Part shown: one piece after another, positions 11,328-21,420 of the stretch
Position numbering within the stretch: position 1 is the first letter of the stretch
Layout of the letters: every line of letters starts with the position of its first letter
Assembly: GCF_033115175.1 (NCBI RefSeq)
Contig: NC_084828.1
Location: 95,729,388 to 95,793,387, forward strand
Direction of reading: 5' to 3'
DNA: 64,000 nucleotides
DNA from: Lepus europaeus
Lineage: Eukaryota; Chordata; Mammalia; Lagomorpha; Leporidae
The notes under the pieces: model-generated
What the model saw: only the letters and a program-made list of their open reading frames with translations
Databases searched by the model: none
What the model was told of the DNA's origin: nothing
Position numbers and translations under genes: made by a program

Positions 11328-11695
11328 GGGGCTGGTGTTGTGGGAGGCAGGTTATGCCACTGCTTGCAACGCCAGTATCCTGTACTAGAGCGCTGGTTCA
11401 AGTCCCGGCTGCTCTGCATGCAGAACAGCTCCCTGCTAATACACCTGGGAAGGCAGTGGATGATGACCTAAGTGTGATCCCACCACCCATGTGGGAGACC
11501 CAAATAAAGTGCCAGGCTCCTCACTTTTGCCTGGCCCAGTCCTGGCTGTTGTGGCCATTTGGGGAGTGAACCAACAGATAAAATCTCTCTCTCTCTCTCT
11601 CTCTCTCTGCTTTCCCCTTCTCTTTCTGATGCTCTGCCTTTCTAATAAACAAATGGTTCTCTCTCTCTCTCTCTCTCTTTTTTTTTTTTTGGAAA
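11328..11695 (+). repeat. C-type SINE with two CT tracts
   Basis: Head GGGGCTGGTGTTGTGGGAGG. Two (CT)n tracts follow, at about 11585-11608 and 11662-11678. The second lies after the TTTCTAATAAAC tail and runs into a T stretch, suggesting a short duplication or a second nested tail. Confidence 0.85.
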
Positions 11696-11885
11696 AACTG
11701 GAAAATGACACAAAACTCTTTCTGCTAGAAATTATATCAAGAGACTGATTTGGTTGACTGGTTGACAATAAGGTCAGCTATGTCAAAAATCTAGTGTTTT
11801 CCAGAATGTTTATATCGAATGATCTAGAAAGAATCTTTGAAGTTTTGGTAAAATAAGGTTAAAGCATGCAATAAGACAAAGGTAT

Positions 11886-12194
11886 TTTTAAAAAAGATAT
11901 ATTTTATTTGTTTGAAAGGCAGAGTTAGGGAGAGAGAGAGAGAGAGACAGAAACAGAGAGAGATCGAGAGATTTCTTCCATCTGTTGGTTCACTGCCCAA
12001 ACAGTGGCAACAAGGGCTGGGGCTAGTGCTGGGTCAGGCCGTAACCAGGAGTCTCTGACTCAGGCCATCGGAGTCTCCTACATGGGTGGCAGAGGCTGAA
12101 GCCCTAGGGCTGTCCTCCGCTGCCTTCCCAGGCACATTAGCAGGGAGCTGGATCATATGCAGAGCAGCTGGTGCTCACCACAATGCTGGCCCCA
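11886..12194 (-). repeat. C-type SINE, diverged
   Basis: GAAAGGCAGAGTTAGGGAGA to ACCACAATGCTGGCCCC, with a head deletion after GAGCAGCTGGT. Confidence 0.82.
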
Positions 12195-13195
12195 GCAAAG
12201 GTATTTAAATAAAAAGATGCTGAGTGACGTGACCGACTTCCTAATGTGGGCTCCCAGATCCTGGCTTCCTAGCATTCCTGCCTGGTGGAATCCTCTCCCC
12301 AGGAGTGTGGCTGGTGCCTCAGACGCATTCCTGAGCGAAGGCAATGGGCTGCACGTGGTTATGTGGACATGCGTGTGTTCCAGGAGACGAGAGCATCGGT
12401 TTTTTAGAAAGGACTGCCTGGCTGGCTCTGGAGAAGCAAGGGGCTGTGTTGGGGAGACCCCCGGTCACAAGGAGGAGACGGTGGCCTCTGGCTGCAGCCA
12501 GCAAAGCTCGCAATGTTGCCCACCACCGTGTGCGCTCAGCAGTGGATCCTTTCCCAGTGTAGCCTTGGATGAGACTGCTGCCCCAGCTGAGACCTTGAAG
12601 GCAGCCTTGTGAGACACCGACATGGGGAGCCCAGCTCTTGTGCCCAGACTCTGACCCGCAGCAATGGCGAGAAAGCAAGGCTTGTGGCTTGTAGCCATTC
12701 AGTTTGTGGCAATGCTTTCGTGCATGGGCAGAGTTAATTAATACAAATGGCCAGGTGTGAATTAACATTTGCATGCTTTTGGAAACCATTAGATGAAATG
12801 GGAGAGCAAGTACAAAAGAGGTGCAGGTAAAAGAATGACGGGCTTCACACGCAGCAACACTCCTGGAGCTGGAGCAGCATCAAACCACCGGTAAAATGGA
12901 GTGAGCCGTGTGCTCCGGAGGGTGAAGGGAGGACCCGAGAATTTGCACTCCTTACAGGTTGCCAGGCGATGCTGAGGCTGCCTGGCTGGAATCCACACCT
13001 TGAGACCACTGAGCCGTTTGGTAACCACGGCCTGCTGAAGCCTTTCTGGTACGCTTCTCTGACATAGAGAAAATGATTAGATTCTAATGACTTGTAACAA
13101 ATCCTTTTGCCAGTTGAATTGTTCGCAATCTTTTATTTTCAGCAAGATCGAAGGAGGACCTAATGGAGTTGATGGATCACTACAGATCATTTCTG
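12195..13195. other. Intergenic stretch with old repeat remnants
   Basis: 12560-12745 (GACACCGACATGGGGAGCCC through CAGAGTTAATTAATACAA) resembles the 3' end of an old LTR. 12895-13020 (CCCGAGAATTTGCACTCCTT, GCCAGGCGATGCTGAGGCTG, TTGAGACCACTGAGC) resembles a MER5-like hAT DNA transposon on the plus strand. Frames of up to 156 codons here match nothing I know. Confidence 0.4.
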
Positions 13196-13490
13196 GGGTG
13201 GGCATTTGGCCTAGCAGTTAAGCCACACAGGCTGGGACATCGGTGTCCCAAATCACGGAGTGCCTGGGTTCAAGTCCTGGCTCTGATTCTCATTCCAGCT
13301 TCCTGCTAATGTGCAGCCTGGGAAGCAGCAGGAGACAGCTCACAGGTTAGGGTCCTTGCCGCCCACGCAGAAGACCTGGGTGGAGTTTCCATTTCCCAAC
13401 TTCAGTCCCAGCCAGGGGCCGTTGTGGATATTTGGAGAATAAACCAGTAGGTAATGGATATCTGTGTCTCTGCCTCTCCAATAATACATT
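13196..13490 (+). repeat. Old diverged SINE
   Basis: GGGGTGGGCATTTGGCCTAG, GTTCAAGTCCTGGCTCTGAT and the end CCTCTCCAATAATACAT mark an old-class SINE. Confidence 0.72.
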
Positions 13491-13582
13491 TCTGATGAAA
13501 AAAATCAGCATGTGAGTTTTTGTATATGACCAAGAAGGACTTCCAAGAATGCAACAGCATTTCTATTAAAAACATGCGCACA

Positions 13583-13897
13583 GGGGTGGGCATTCAGCCT
13601 AGTGGTTAAGACACTAATTAAGATGCCATCGCAGTACCAGGGGTTGACACCCTTCTCTGGCTGCTGATTTTAATTTCCTGCTAATGCAGACCCTGGGAGG
13701 CAGTGGTGATGGCTCAGGTAATGGGATCTCTCACATGGGAGACCTGGGTTAAGATGCCAGCTCCCAGTCCTCATAGCTGAGGCCATTGACATGGGAGAGC
13801 TGGCAGGGGTGGGGTGTACCAGCAGATGGGAGTTCCCCCTTTCTGCCTCTCTCTCTCTGTACCACCTCACCTATCTCTCTACCTTTCAGATAAAATA
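13583..13897 (+). repeat. Old diverged SINE
   Basis: AGGGGTGGGCATTCAGCCTA, then a CTCTCTCTCTGTACC tract and the end ACCTTTCAGATAAAATA. Same class and orientation as the copy at 13196. Confidence 0.72.
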
Positions 13898-15650
13898 CTC
13901 ACACACAACTTCTCCTATTCCTGAGCACTTAAGTGAATAAAGGTATTTATTAGTTTGTTACAAATAGATCCAAACATGGTTCAAGCAAAAATGTTTCTTC
14001 ATTGGGAGGTGCCCTTCCATGTGTGGTGAATCAGAGGCCCAGGTTTCCTCATCTGGTAGCTCCAGCATCCCCCAGAGGTTTACCATAATCCACACCCACT
14101 TGGAAGATTGCATGGAGTAGGTACACCTGCTCTGAATGGCCCTTGTCAGCACAGATTGTTTCCAGCCACCTTTAAAAAGAGAGACATCAATAACAGGAAC
14201 AGAGTACCCATCTGGGTCCAAACAGGAGAGAGAAACTGCCAAGTAATTTTATGGAGTTGAATATGAAGAATTACTAATTGTAATGGGGAGTAGGGGTGGC
14301 AAACAAAGGGCTCCCAGACATAAAGAACAGATACAACCCCCTGGGCTGACACAGAGTGTCTCCGAGGACAGTCCTCCCTTCCTTTCCTTCCTAGGAGTCA
14401 GGCTTTGGAGAGGCAGATCTGAGCTCCCAGGGTCACCTTTAGGTTCAATGATTCGTGAGAAGGACTCAAAGAACCCAGAAGAATTGCAATGCCCAGGGTT
14501 ATTACCATGCAAAGACTCATAATAAAGTCAACGAAGAGAAAAGGCACACAGGGCAGACTCTGCGAGACACCAGGAGTCAGCTTCCCATGGTCCCTTTCCG
14601 GTGGGACCCAGGGACAGAGGCCTGGTGATATCTGGTGTGGTCCAAGGTCTAGGTAAACAGACATTTTTGCCAGGCAGGAAAGGTTATTTTCCAGGAGCCG
14701 GCAAAGACCAAACATTTTTTTGGATGTACAGAGTAAAGACGATGCAAGCTGAGTTCATCTCTTACTGCACAGAAGGACATGGCCACGCCTCACTGAAGGG
14801 CAGGGGAGGGTCTTGCTGGTGCAACCTGCTGGAAATCCACCCTCCTGGGTGTGGGAGAAAGCTGCCCAAGAACCCTGTTACAAAACTGCCTGGGAGGCCA
14901 TGGGCTAGCCACTGGGTACTGCTGGCTACTGTGACTTGTGGGAGCCGCCACTGGAGAAACTGGGCAGTAGGACTTGGAGGCACTTGGCTTACCATCTCCC
15001 AAGGTAGCGAGAGGAGGCTGCCATGCGCTGCAGGAGCTGGGTACAGGAGCAGCTGGGCTCAAGGCAGGGGCCTGCACACAGGAACTAGGAAGCAAAACCC
15101 CTCTCTCCTGTAATATCACTCCAGTGCCCCCTGGCGGACAAAGCTTCAGCACCGGTCTCCAAGGAAACATGTTTAAAGGGCCCAGATTGATTTTACAGAG
15201 CGAACAAAGAAGGACGGATATGAGCCTGGACCATGTACCAGTGAAGGAAACACCAGGCGCAGGGGAAGCTTGGAGACACAGTCTAGTCATGGCTCCTCTT
15301 ACCAAGGGACGAGAGGAAAAGTGCTTTTGATGGGCAGCTAGCTCTCTCTGCCACATGCATTTTAGCACTTAAAATTGAAAAACAGGAGCAGAACTGATGC
15401 TAAACTCTACATCATTCTTGCAGTGAACTAATAGAAAAAAAAATTAACGCTCCTGTCTCCCTAATAGATTAATATCTGATTTTTTTACTTTTTATGTTAA
15501 ATATATCAAAATCTGGTTATATATTATGTTTTTGATCAAGCATGAATTAATAGTTATAATAATCACTCAAACACAGAATAATCTTTTAAAATATAAAACC
15601 TTATTCTCAAAGAAAATTATTTAAAATAATTTCTAGAAAAGTATGTTAGA
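13898..15650. other. Intergenic stretch, GC-rich, no gene recognised
   Basis: 1.75 kb without a lagomorph SINE. Overlapping open frames of 170 codons (plus, 14601-15113) and 192 codons (minus, 14790-15368, the longest in the window) have no recognised domain, and both strands are open together, which argues for base composition rather than coding. 14400-14720 faintly resembles an old LTR. A strong CTCF-like motif lies at 15124-15137. Confidence 0.4.
15124..15137 (-). promoter_or_regulatory. CTCF-like motif
   Basis: The minus strand reads CCGCCAGGGGGCAC, which fits the CTCF core CCASYAGRKGGCRS at 13 of 14 positions. Occupancy cannot be inferred from sequence alone. Confidence 0.5.
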
Positions 15651-15995
15651 GTGGGACCGGTGCTGTGGCGTATCGGGTTAACACCCTGGCCTGAAGTGTG
15701 GGCATCCCATATGGGCGGGTGCCAGTTCTAGTCCTGGTTGCTCCTCTTCCAATCCAGCTCTCTGCTATGGCCTGGGAAAGAAGTAGAAGATGGCCCAAGT
15801 CCGTGGGCCCCTGCACCCACACAGGAGACCCAGAAGAAGCTCCTGGCTCCTTGCTTCGGATCAGCGCAGCTCCGGCCATTGCAGCCATTTAGGGAGTGAA
15901 CCAGCAGATGGAAGACCTCTCTGTCTCTACCTCTCTCTGTGACTCTACCTTTCAAATAAATAAAATAAATATATTTTTAAAAAAGTATGATAGAG
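15637..15995 (+). repeat. C-type SINE with ~16-bp TSD
   Basis: AAAAGTATGTTAGAGT precedes the head GGGACCGGTGCTGTGGCG and AAAAGTATGATAGAGT follows the A-rich tail, with one mismatch. Structurally complete. Confidence 0.93.
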
Positions 15996-16009
15996 TAAGA
16001 TTAAAAGGA

Positions 16010-16305
16010 GGCGGAGTGGATGTTTAGTTCAGCCATTAAGTCACTCACATTCCACATCCAGGAGGCTGGGTTTGATTCCTGGCTCCAGCTCCTGATTCCA
16101 GTTTTCTGCTAACGCAGGCCCTGGAAAGCAGAAATAGCTGGGTTCCTGCCACTCTTACTGGAGATTTGGATTGAGTTCCTGGCTCCTGGCTCCTGGCTCC
16201 AGCCCAGGTCCAACCCTAGCCCTGGCTGTTGCAGGTATTTGAAGCAGTAAACCACTGGATGGGTGCTCTGTCTCTCAAATAAATAAAAAATAACTTAAAA
16301 CTTAA
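16010..16305 (+). repeat. Old diverged SINE
   Basis: AGTGGATGTTTAGTTCAGCC, a tripled CTCCTGG (TTCCTGGCTCCTGGCTCCTG) and a terminal CTCAAATAAATAAAAAATAA. Confidence 0.72.
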
Positions 16306-17014
16306 AAAGAAGTAAGATTAAGACTTCCAAGCATAAAAATTTATCAGGATAAAATTCTTATGGGGGATACATAAGAATACATAAGAATACATAAGAATAT
16401 GGGTTCAAAAGGAGTGACGTAAAAATCTGTTAGAGAGTGTGTATTTTGGTGATAATAAAACTAATTTGATGGTGGTGGTAATTGCATTGCTGGTGTGTAT
16501 GGAATATATTGCTAAATTGGAATATTATTTTTAAATGTCAACATGTGTAACAAATTGGATATTATATTTTTCTATAACATGACAGAAAACATTAAATGTC
16601 AACTTACAGCAGTGCTAAAGATGACCTTGTTTTAAAAATTCTTTTAGAAGTTATATAAGCAAAAAAAATATGAAAACTACCAATCTAGTTCATTACTGAA
16701 TCTGCAACATCTGGCCCAGAATAAGACACATAATAGGTGCTCAGTAAATATTATTTGAATGAATAAAGAAAAGAAAGAATGGCAAATAGAGGTATAACTA
16801 TAAATAATGCCAATGTGGACAGAGATTGTAAGAACCTAACAATCTCTTAGTACAGGTACAAATGAATACAATATTTTTGGCGGACTTTTTGGCATTCATA
16901 TGCTTTAAAATTTGACCTACCCTTTGACCAAACAATTCATATTCTAGGAATTTATCCTGAAAGTTACAAATGAAGAAGGATTCTCAACTACTGTGTTCAC
17001 TCATTCAACAGGCT
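16306..17014. other. AT-rich intergenic stretch with L2/MIR-like fragment
   Basis: 16690-16765 (CTGGCCCAGAATAAGACACA, GGTGCTCAGTAAATATT, TTGAATGAAT) is the typical 3' end of an ancient L2 or MIR element. The rest is unassigned. Confidence 0.45.
16367..16399. repeat. Short tandem repeat, 10-bp unit x3
   Basis: The decamer ATACATAAGA occurs three times in a row, followed by ATATGGG. Confidence 0.9.
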
Positions 17015-17372
17015 TTAAAATATTTTTAAATTTATTATTTATTTTCATTTTATTTGAAAAGCAGAGAAACAGAGAGACAGACAGACAAAAAAATCTCTCA
17101 CCTGCTGATTCATTCTCCAAATGCAAGAGCTGGGGCTGGGTCAGGCTGAAGCCAGGGGCCTAAAATTCAACTTGGGTCTTCCAAGTGGTTTCAGGGCTCC
17201 AACCCCTCAAGCGATCATCTGCTGCCCGCACCCCCCCACCACCACCACCACCAGGTGCACATTAGCAGGAAGCTGGAATCTGGAGCAGAGCTGGAACTTG
17301 AACCCAGACACTCTGACATGGGATGCAGGCATCCCAAATGCTGTCTTACCTGCTACACCAAACATCGGCCCC
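17015..17372 (-). repeat. Old diverged SINE with CCA-rich tract
   Basis: TATTTGAAAAGCAGAGAAAC to CACCAAACATCGGCCCC. It contains a CCCCCCCACCACCACCACC tract at 17231-17252. Confidence 0.75.
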
Positions 17373-18204
17373 TCAATAGGTATTTCTCAATCATCTATTC
17401 TGTGTTGGAGATAACGCAGTTAGCAAAACTGAAGTGGTTCTGACTTCCAGGAGTCTACAGTCTATTTGAGGGTAGACAACTGACTAATTTTATAAATGAA
17501 CGAATAATTAAAAACTGTGAGATGCTTTGTACAAAAGGTGGGGCACTGAAAGAGTATATAATGGGGGATGGAGTAGAACAACTCTAGGAGGTCCAGGGAA
17601 ATGAAATTATTCACTCATTTGCAAGATTAGTTGGTTGTCTTCCCCTGGGAAGACCTTATGATGGAGATTTGAGGCTGTGGGAAATTAAGTGGGTTGTGGT
17701 CAGGGGTGGACTCAGAGGCCGAGTAATATTTCAGGTCCACAAGACATAACGTGTTCAGACTGCAGCAGGAGGGAGCAAGGGACAATTGCAACACGGAGTA
17801 CTGCCCGGGTGCTGGAGCGTACAGGATAGGGGGAGAGTGGTGCAAGTTGAAGCCGAGGAGTTGGGCAGGGACTTGCCTTATAAGGCCAAGGTAAGGATTT
17901 TTGTTTTATTCCATGAAATGACTATAAATTTTTGGAAAAATAATTGACATGAAATAAAATGCATAGAATTCAGGTATTCAGCTCAATGAATGTTGACACA
18001 CACATACGTGCAATAACCACCCTGCTATGGTGTGGATACTTGCTTGGATTTAATGTCCCTTAGGCTTCATGTGACATCTGTAGTTCATTCTTTTTATTGC
18101 TGAGTGGCATTTTGTTGCATGAGTATCACAACCTGCTTATTAGATCTCTGGTGGTAGATATTTGGTTTGTTTGTAGTAGCTTTTGTGAATAAAACTCCTC
18201 TAAG
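17373..18204. other. Intergenic stretch with possible L2 remnant
   Basis: 17373-17480 (TATTCTGTGTTGGAGATAAC, TCCAGGAGTCTACAGTCTAT) looks like an old L2 end. Nothing else is assigned. Confidence 0.4.
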
Positions 18205-18478
18205 TGTCCTTTTTTTAAAAAATTATTTTATTTATTTAAAAAATGATAGTCATGTCTACAGCCAAACTATCTTTAAACCTTTTATTTATTTTTTCATTTT
18301 ATTTGAGAGAGAGGGAGAGGGAGAGAGAGAAACAGAACACTTGCTGATTTACTCCCCAACCTTAGCAGGAAGCTGGATCAGAAGTAGAGGAACCAGGACA
18401 GAAACCATGAAGTCTGATATGGAATGCAGGCATCCCAAGAGGTGACTGAACCACTATGCCAAATGCCTACCAGCCTTA
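18205..18478 (-). repeat. Old SINE, internally deleted
   Basis: ATTTGAGAGAGAGGGAGAGG is followed directly by TTAGCAGGAAGCTGGATCAG, so the middle ~130 bp is missing. It ends CTATGCCAAATGCCTACC. Confidence 0.65.
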
Positions 18479-18487
18479 AAGTTTTTA

Positions 18488-18815
18488 TTTTGGCTGCTCT
18501 TGTGGCATAGCAAAGCCACAGTCTGCAATGCCAGTGACCCGTATGGGCACTGGTTTGTAGCCTGACTGCTTCACTTCTGATCCAGCTCCCTGCTGATGGC
18601 CTGGGAAGGCAGCAACGGATAGCCTAAATGCTTGAGCACCCACATGGAAGACCCAGATGAAGCTCCTGGCTCCTGCTCCTGGATTCAGCCAGGCCCTGCC
18701 CTGGCTATTGTGACCCTCTGGGGAAATGAACCAGTGGAAGGAAGATTCTCTTTCTCTTTCTCTGTCTCTCCTTCCCTCTCTTTTTCTTTCAAATAAATAT
18801 TTTTAAATTATTTTA
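18488..18815 (+). repeat. C-type SINE, diverged
   Basis: GGCTGCTCTTGTGGCATAGC through a CTTTCTCTGTCTCTCC tract to CTTTCAAATAAATATT. Confidence 0.82.
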
Positions 18816-19855
18816 CTAAATTTTTTTTGTTAATGTGCAATACTAGTATATTTTTATGGGGTATAGTGCAATACACACACACACACACACAGAGCATAAA
18901 CCAATCAGACCGGACAACTAGCCTTTCCATTTTCTTATCTTTCCTTTGTGTTTGGAGCCTACCAGCTCCTCTCTTACAGCTCTTTACAGAGTAGATAACA
19001 TATATTGGGAACTAGAGTCACCCTACTGTGCTGTGAACACTGGAACTTGTCGCTTCTATCTGGCTGTGTTTTAGTACCCATTATCCAACCTCCCCCTGTC
19101 TTCCCTGGTCCCTTCCCAGCCCCTAGTAATTACAATTCAAAGTTCAGATAGACTATTTTTTTTTTAAACTTCCACATATGAAAGAGAACATATGGTACTC
19201 ATCTTTCTGTGCCTGGCTTATTTTACTTAACACAGTGGTCTTCAGTTCCATCTATTTTGCCGCAGATCTCAGGATTTCATTTGTGTATGGCTGAATAGTA
19301 TTGCACTTTGTGTATATGCCACATTTCGTTCACTCACCCGTCAGTGAACATCCACACTGATCCCACATCTTGGCTACTGTGAACTGGGCTGCAGTGAATG
19401 GGAGTGCAGGTATCTCTTTCATGTGGTGATCTCATTTTCTTTAGATATCTATCCAGAAGTGGGATAGCAGGGTCATATGGGAGGTCTATTTTTAGTTTTT
19501 TGGAGGACAGTCCATACCGTTCTCCATAAAGGCTGTAGTACTTTGCATTCTCACCAGCAGTGCATAGGTGTTCCCATTTCTCAGCATGTTATTTTTTGTC
19601 TTTTGAAAATGGCAACTCTAACTGGAGTGAGGTGACACCTCATTGCGGTTTTTATTTGTATTTCCATGATGGCTAGTGATCCTGAGCCGTTTTTCATGTG
19701 TCTGTTAGTCATTTGTATTTCATCCTTTGAAAAATGTCTATTCATAGCATTTGCCCATTTTTTAACTGCATTGTTTGCTTTGCTATTATTGAGTTTCTTT
19801 TCTTATTCTTTAAAAATGTGAACTTGATTTTTATTTCATATTGATAATATCCAAA
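18816..19855 (-). mobile_element. LINE-1 3' fragment (ORF2 end and 3'UTR)
   Basis: Read on the minus strand, 19650-19250 translates in pieces to the C-terminal part of L1 ORF2 (a block like LPYDPAIPLL, then EMWHIHKVQYYSAIHK), broken by stops and frameshifts. 18816-19200 is the 3'UTR side and carries an (AC)n run at 18872-18890. It is more diverged than the L1 at 21421, so it is an older copy. Not capable of movement. Confidence 0.8.
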
Positions 19856-19863
19856 CATCAGCA

Positions 19864-20219
19864 CACATCACTACTTCTTTTTTTTTTTTTAACAGGCAGA
19901 GTTAGACAGTGAGAGAGAAGACACAGAGAAAGGTCTTCCTTTTCCGTTGGTTCACCCCCCAAATGGCTGCTAAGGCCGTTGCGCTGCTGATCTGAAGCCA
20001 GGAGCCAGGTGCTTCCTCCTGGTCTCCCATGCGGGTGCAGGGCCCAAGCACTTGGGCCATCCTCCACTGCACTCCTGGGCCACAGCAGAGAGCTGGCCTG
20101 GAAGAGGAGCAACCGGGACAGAATCCGACACCCCAACTGGGACTAGAACTCGGGGTGCCGGTGCCGCAGGCAGAGGATTAGCCAAGTGAGCCACAGCACT
20201 GGCCCACATCACTACTTCT
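19864..20219 (-). repeat. Young C-SINE with 15-bp TSD
   Basis: CACATCACTACTTCT is at 19864-19878 and 20205-20219, a perfect direct repeat around a minus-strand element. Confidence 0.95.
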
Positions 20220-20397
20220 AACTCTGAGCTTTTTCTAAAAATTTTTTTGAATTTTATTTATTTATGTTTTAAATTTTTAATTAGTTTTTAAAATAAATTT
20301 TAGTTTTTAATTTTATTTTTAAAAGACTTTATTTTTTAATTTTTTAAAATAATACCTACTTTATTTTTTAATTTTTTATTTATTTTATTTATTTTTA
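20220..20397. repeat. AT-rich low-complexity tract
   Basis: Repeated TTTTTAATTTTA-like units; probably degraded SINE or LINE tails. Confidence 0.6.
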
Positions 20398-20444
20398 AAG
20401 ATTTATTTATTTATTTCAAGGTCAGAGTTACACAGAGAGAAGAG

Positions 20445-20479
<35 letters not shown>

Positions 20480-20745
20480 TCTTCTGTCTGCTGGTTCACT
20501 CCCCAGATGGCCATAATGGCCAGAGCTGCACTGATCCAAAGCCAGGAGCCAGGAGCCAGGAGCTTCTTCTGGATCTCCCACATGGATGCAGGGGCCCAAG
20601 CACTTGGGCCATCTTCTACTGCTTTCCCAGGCCATAGCAGAGAGCTGGATTGGAAGAGGAGCAGCCATAACTAGAACTGGCGCCCATATGGGATGCCAGT
20701 GCTTCAGGCCAGGGCATTAACCTGCTGCGCCACAGCACCGGCCCC
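20398..20745 (-). repeat. C-type SINE, first of a stack of three
   Basis: Tail side GATTTATTTATTTATTT, a (GA)n run at 20453-20476, head GCGCCACAGCACCGGCCCC. Confidence 0.92.
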
Positions 20746-20760
20746 TATTTTTTAATTTTT

Positions 20761-21090
20761 TAAAAAGATTTATTTATTTATTTGAAAGTCAAAGTTACAC
20801 ACAGAGAGAGAAGGAGAGGCAGAGAGAGCAGAAGAGAGGTCTTCCATCCGACGGTTTACTCCTCAATTGGCCACAACAGCTGGAGCTGCACCGATCCGAA
20901 GCAAGAGTTTCTTCCAGGTCTCTCATGTGGGTGCAGAGACCCAAGGACTTGGGCCATCTTCTACTGCTTTCCCAGGCCACAGCAGAGAGCTGGATTGGAA
21001 GTGGAGCAGCCGGGACTACAACCGGCGCCCATATGGGATGCCGGCGCTTCAGGCCAAGGCATTAACCTGCTGCACCACAGTGCCGGCCCC
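20761..21090 (-). repeat. C-type SINE, second of the stack
   Basis: AAAAAGATTTATTTATTTAT to CACCACAGTGCCGGCCCC. It follows the first copy with only about 15 bp between. Confidence 0.92.
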
Positions 21091-21418
21091 AAAAAGATTT
21101 TATTTATTTATTTTGAGAGGTAGAGTTCCAGACAGAAAGAGGGAGAGACAGAGAGAAAGGTCTTCCATCTTCTGGTTCACTTCCCAGATGGCCTCAATGG
21201 CTGGAGCTGAGCCAATCTGAAACCAGGAGCCTGGAACTTCTTCTGGGTCTCCCACCTGTGTGCAAGGGCCTAAGCACTTGAGCCATCTTCCACTGCTTTC
21301 CTAGGACATACCAGAGAGCTGGATTGGAAGAGGGGCAGCTGAGACATGAATTGGCACCCATATGGGATGCTAGCACCACAGGCGGAGGCTTAGCTTACTA
21401 TGCCACTGCATCAGCCCA
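21091..21418 (-). repeat. C-type SINE, third of the stack
   Basis: AAAAAGATTTTATTTATTTA to CCACTGCATCAGCCC. It is the most diverged of the three. Each copy seems to have inserted at the A/T-rich boundary of its neighbour. Confidence 0.9.
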
Positions 21419-21420
21419 AA

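Noticed and set aside
12319..12789. 151- and 156-codon frames on opposite strands
   Set aside because: Both strands are open together over old LTR-like sequence, and no protein family is recognisable.
15637..15995. tRNA-like B-box sequences (GGTTCTAGTC, GGTTCGAGTC) in many places
   Set aside because: They are the tRNA-derived heads of SINEs. No full cloverleaf with an anticodon arm was found, so no tRNA gene is called.
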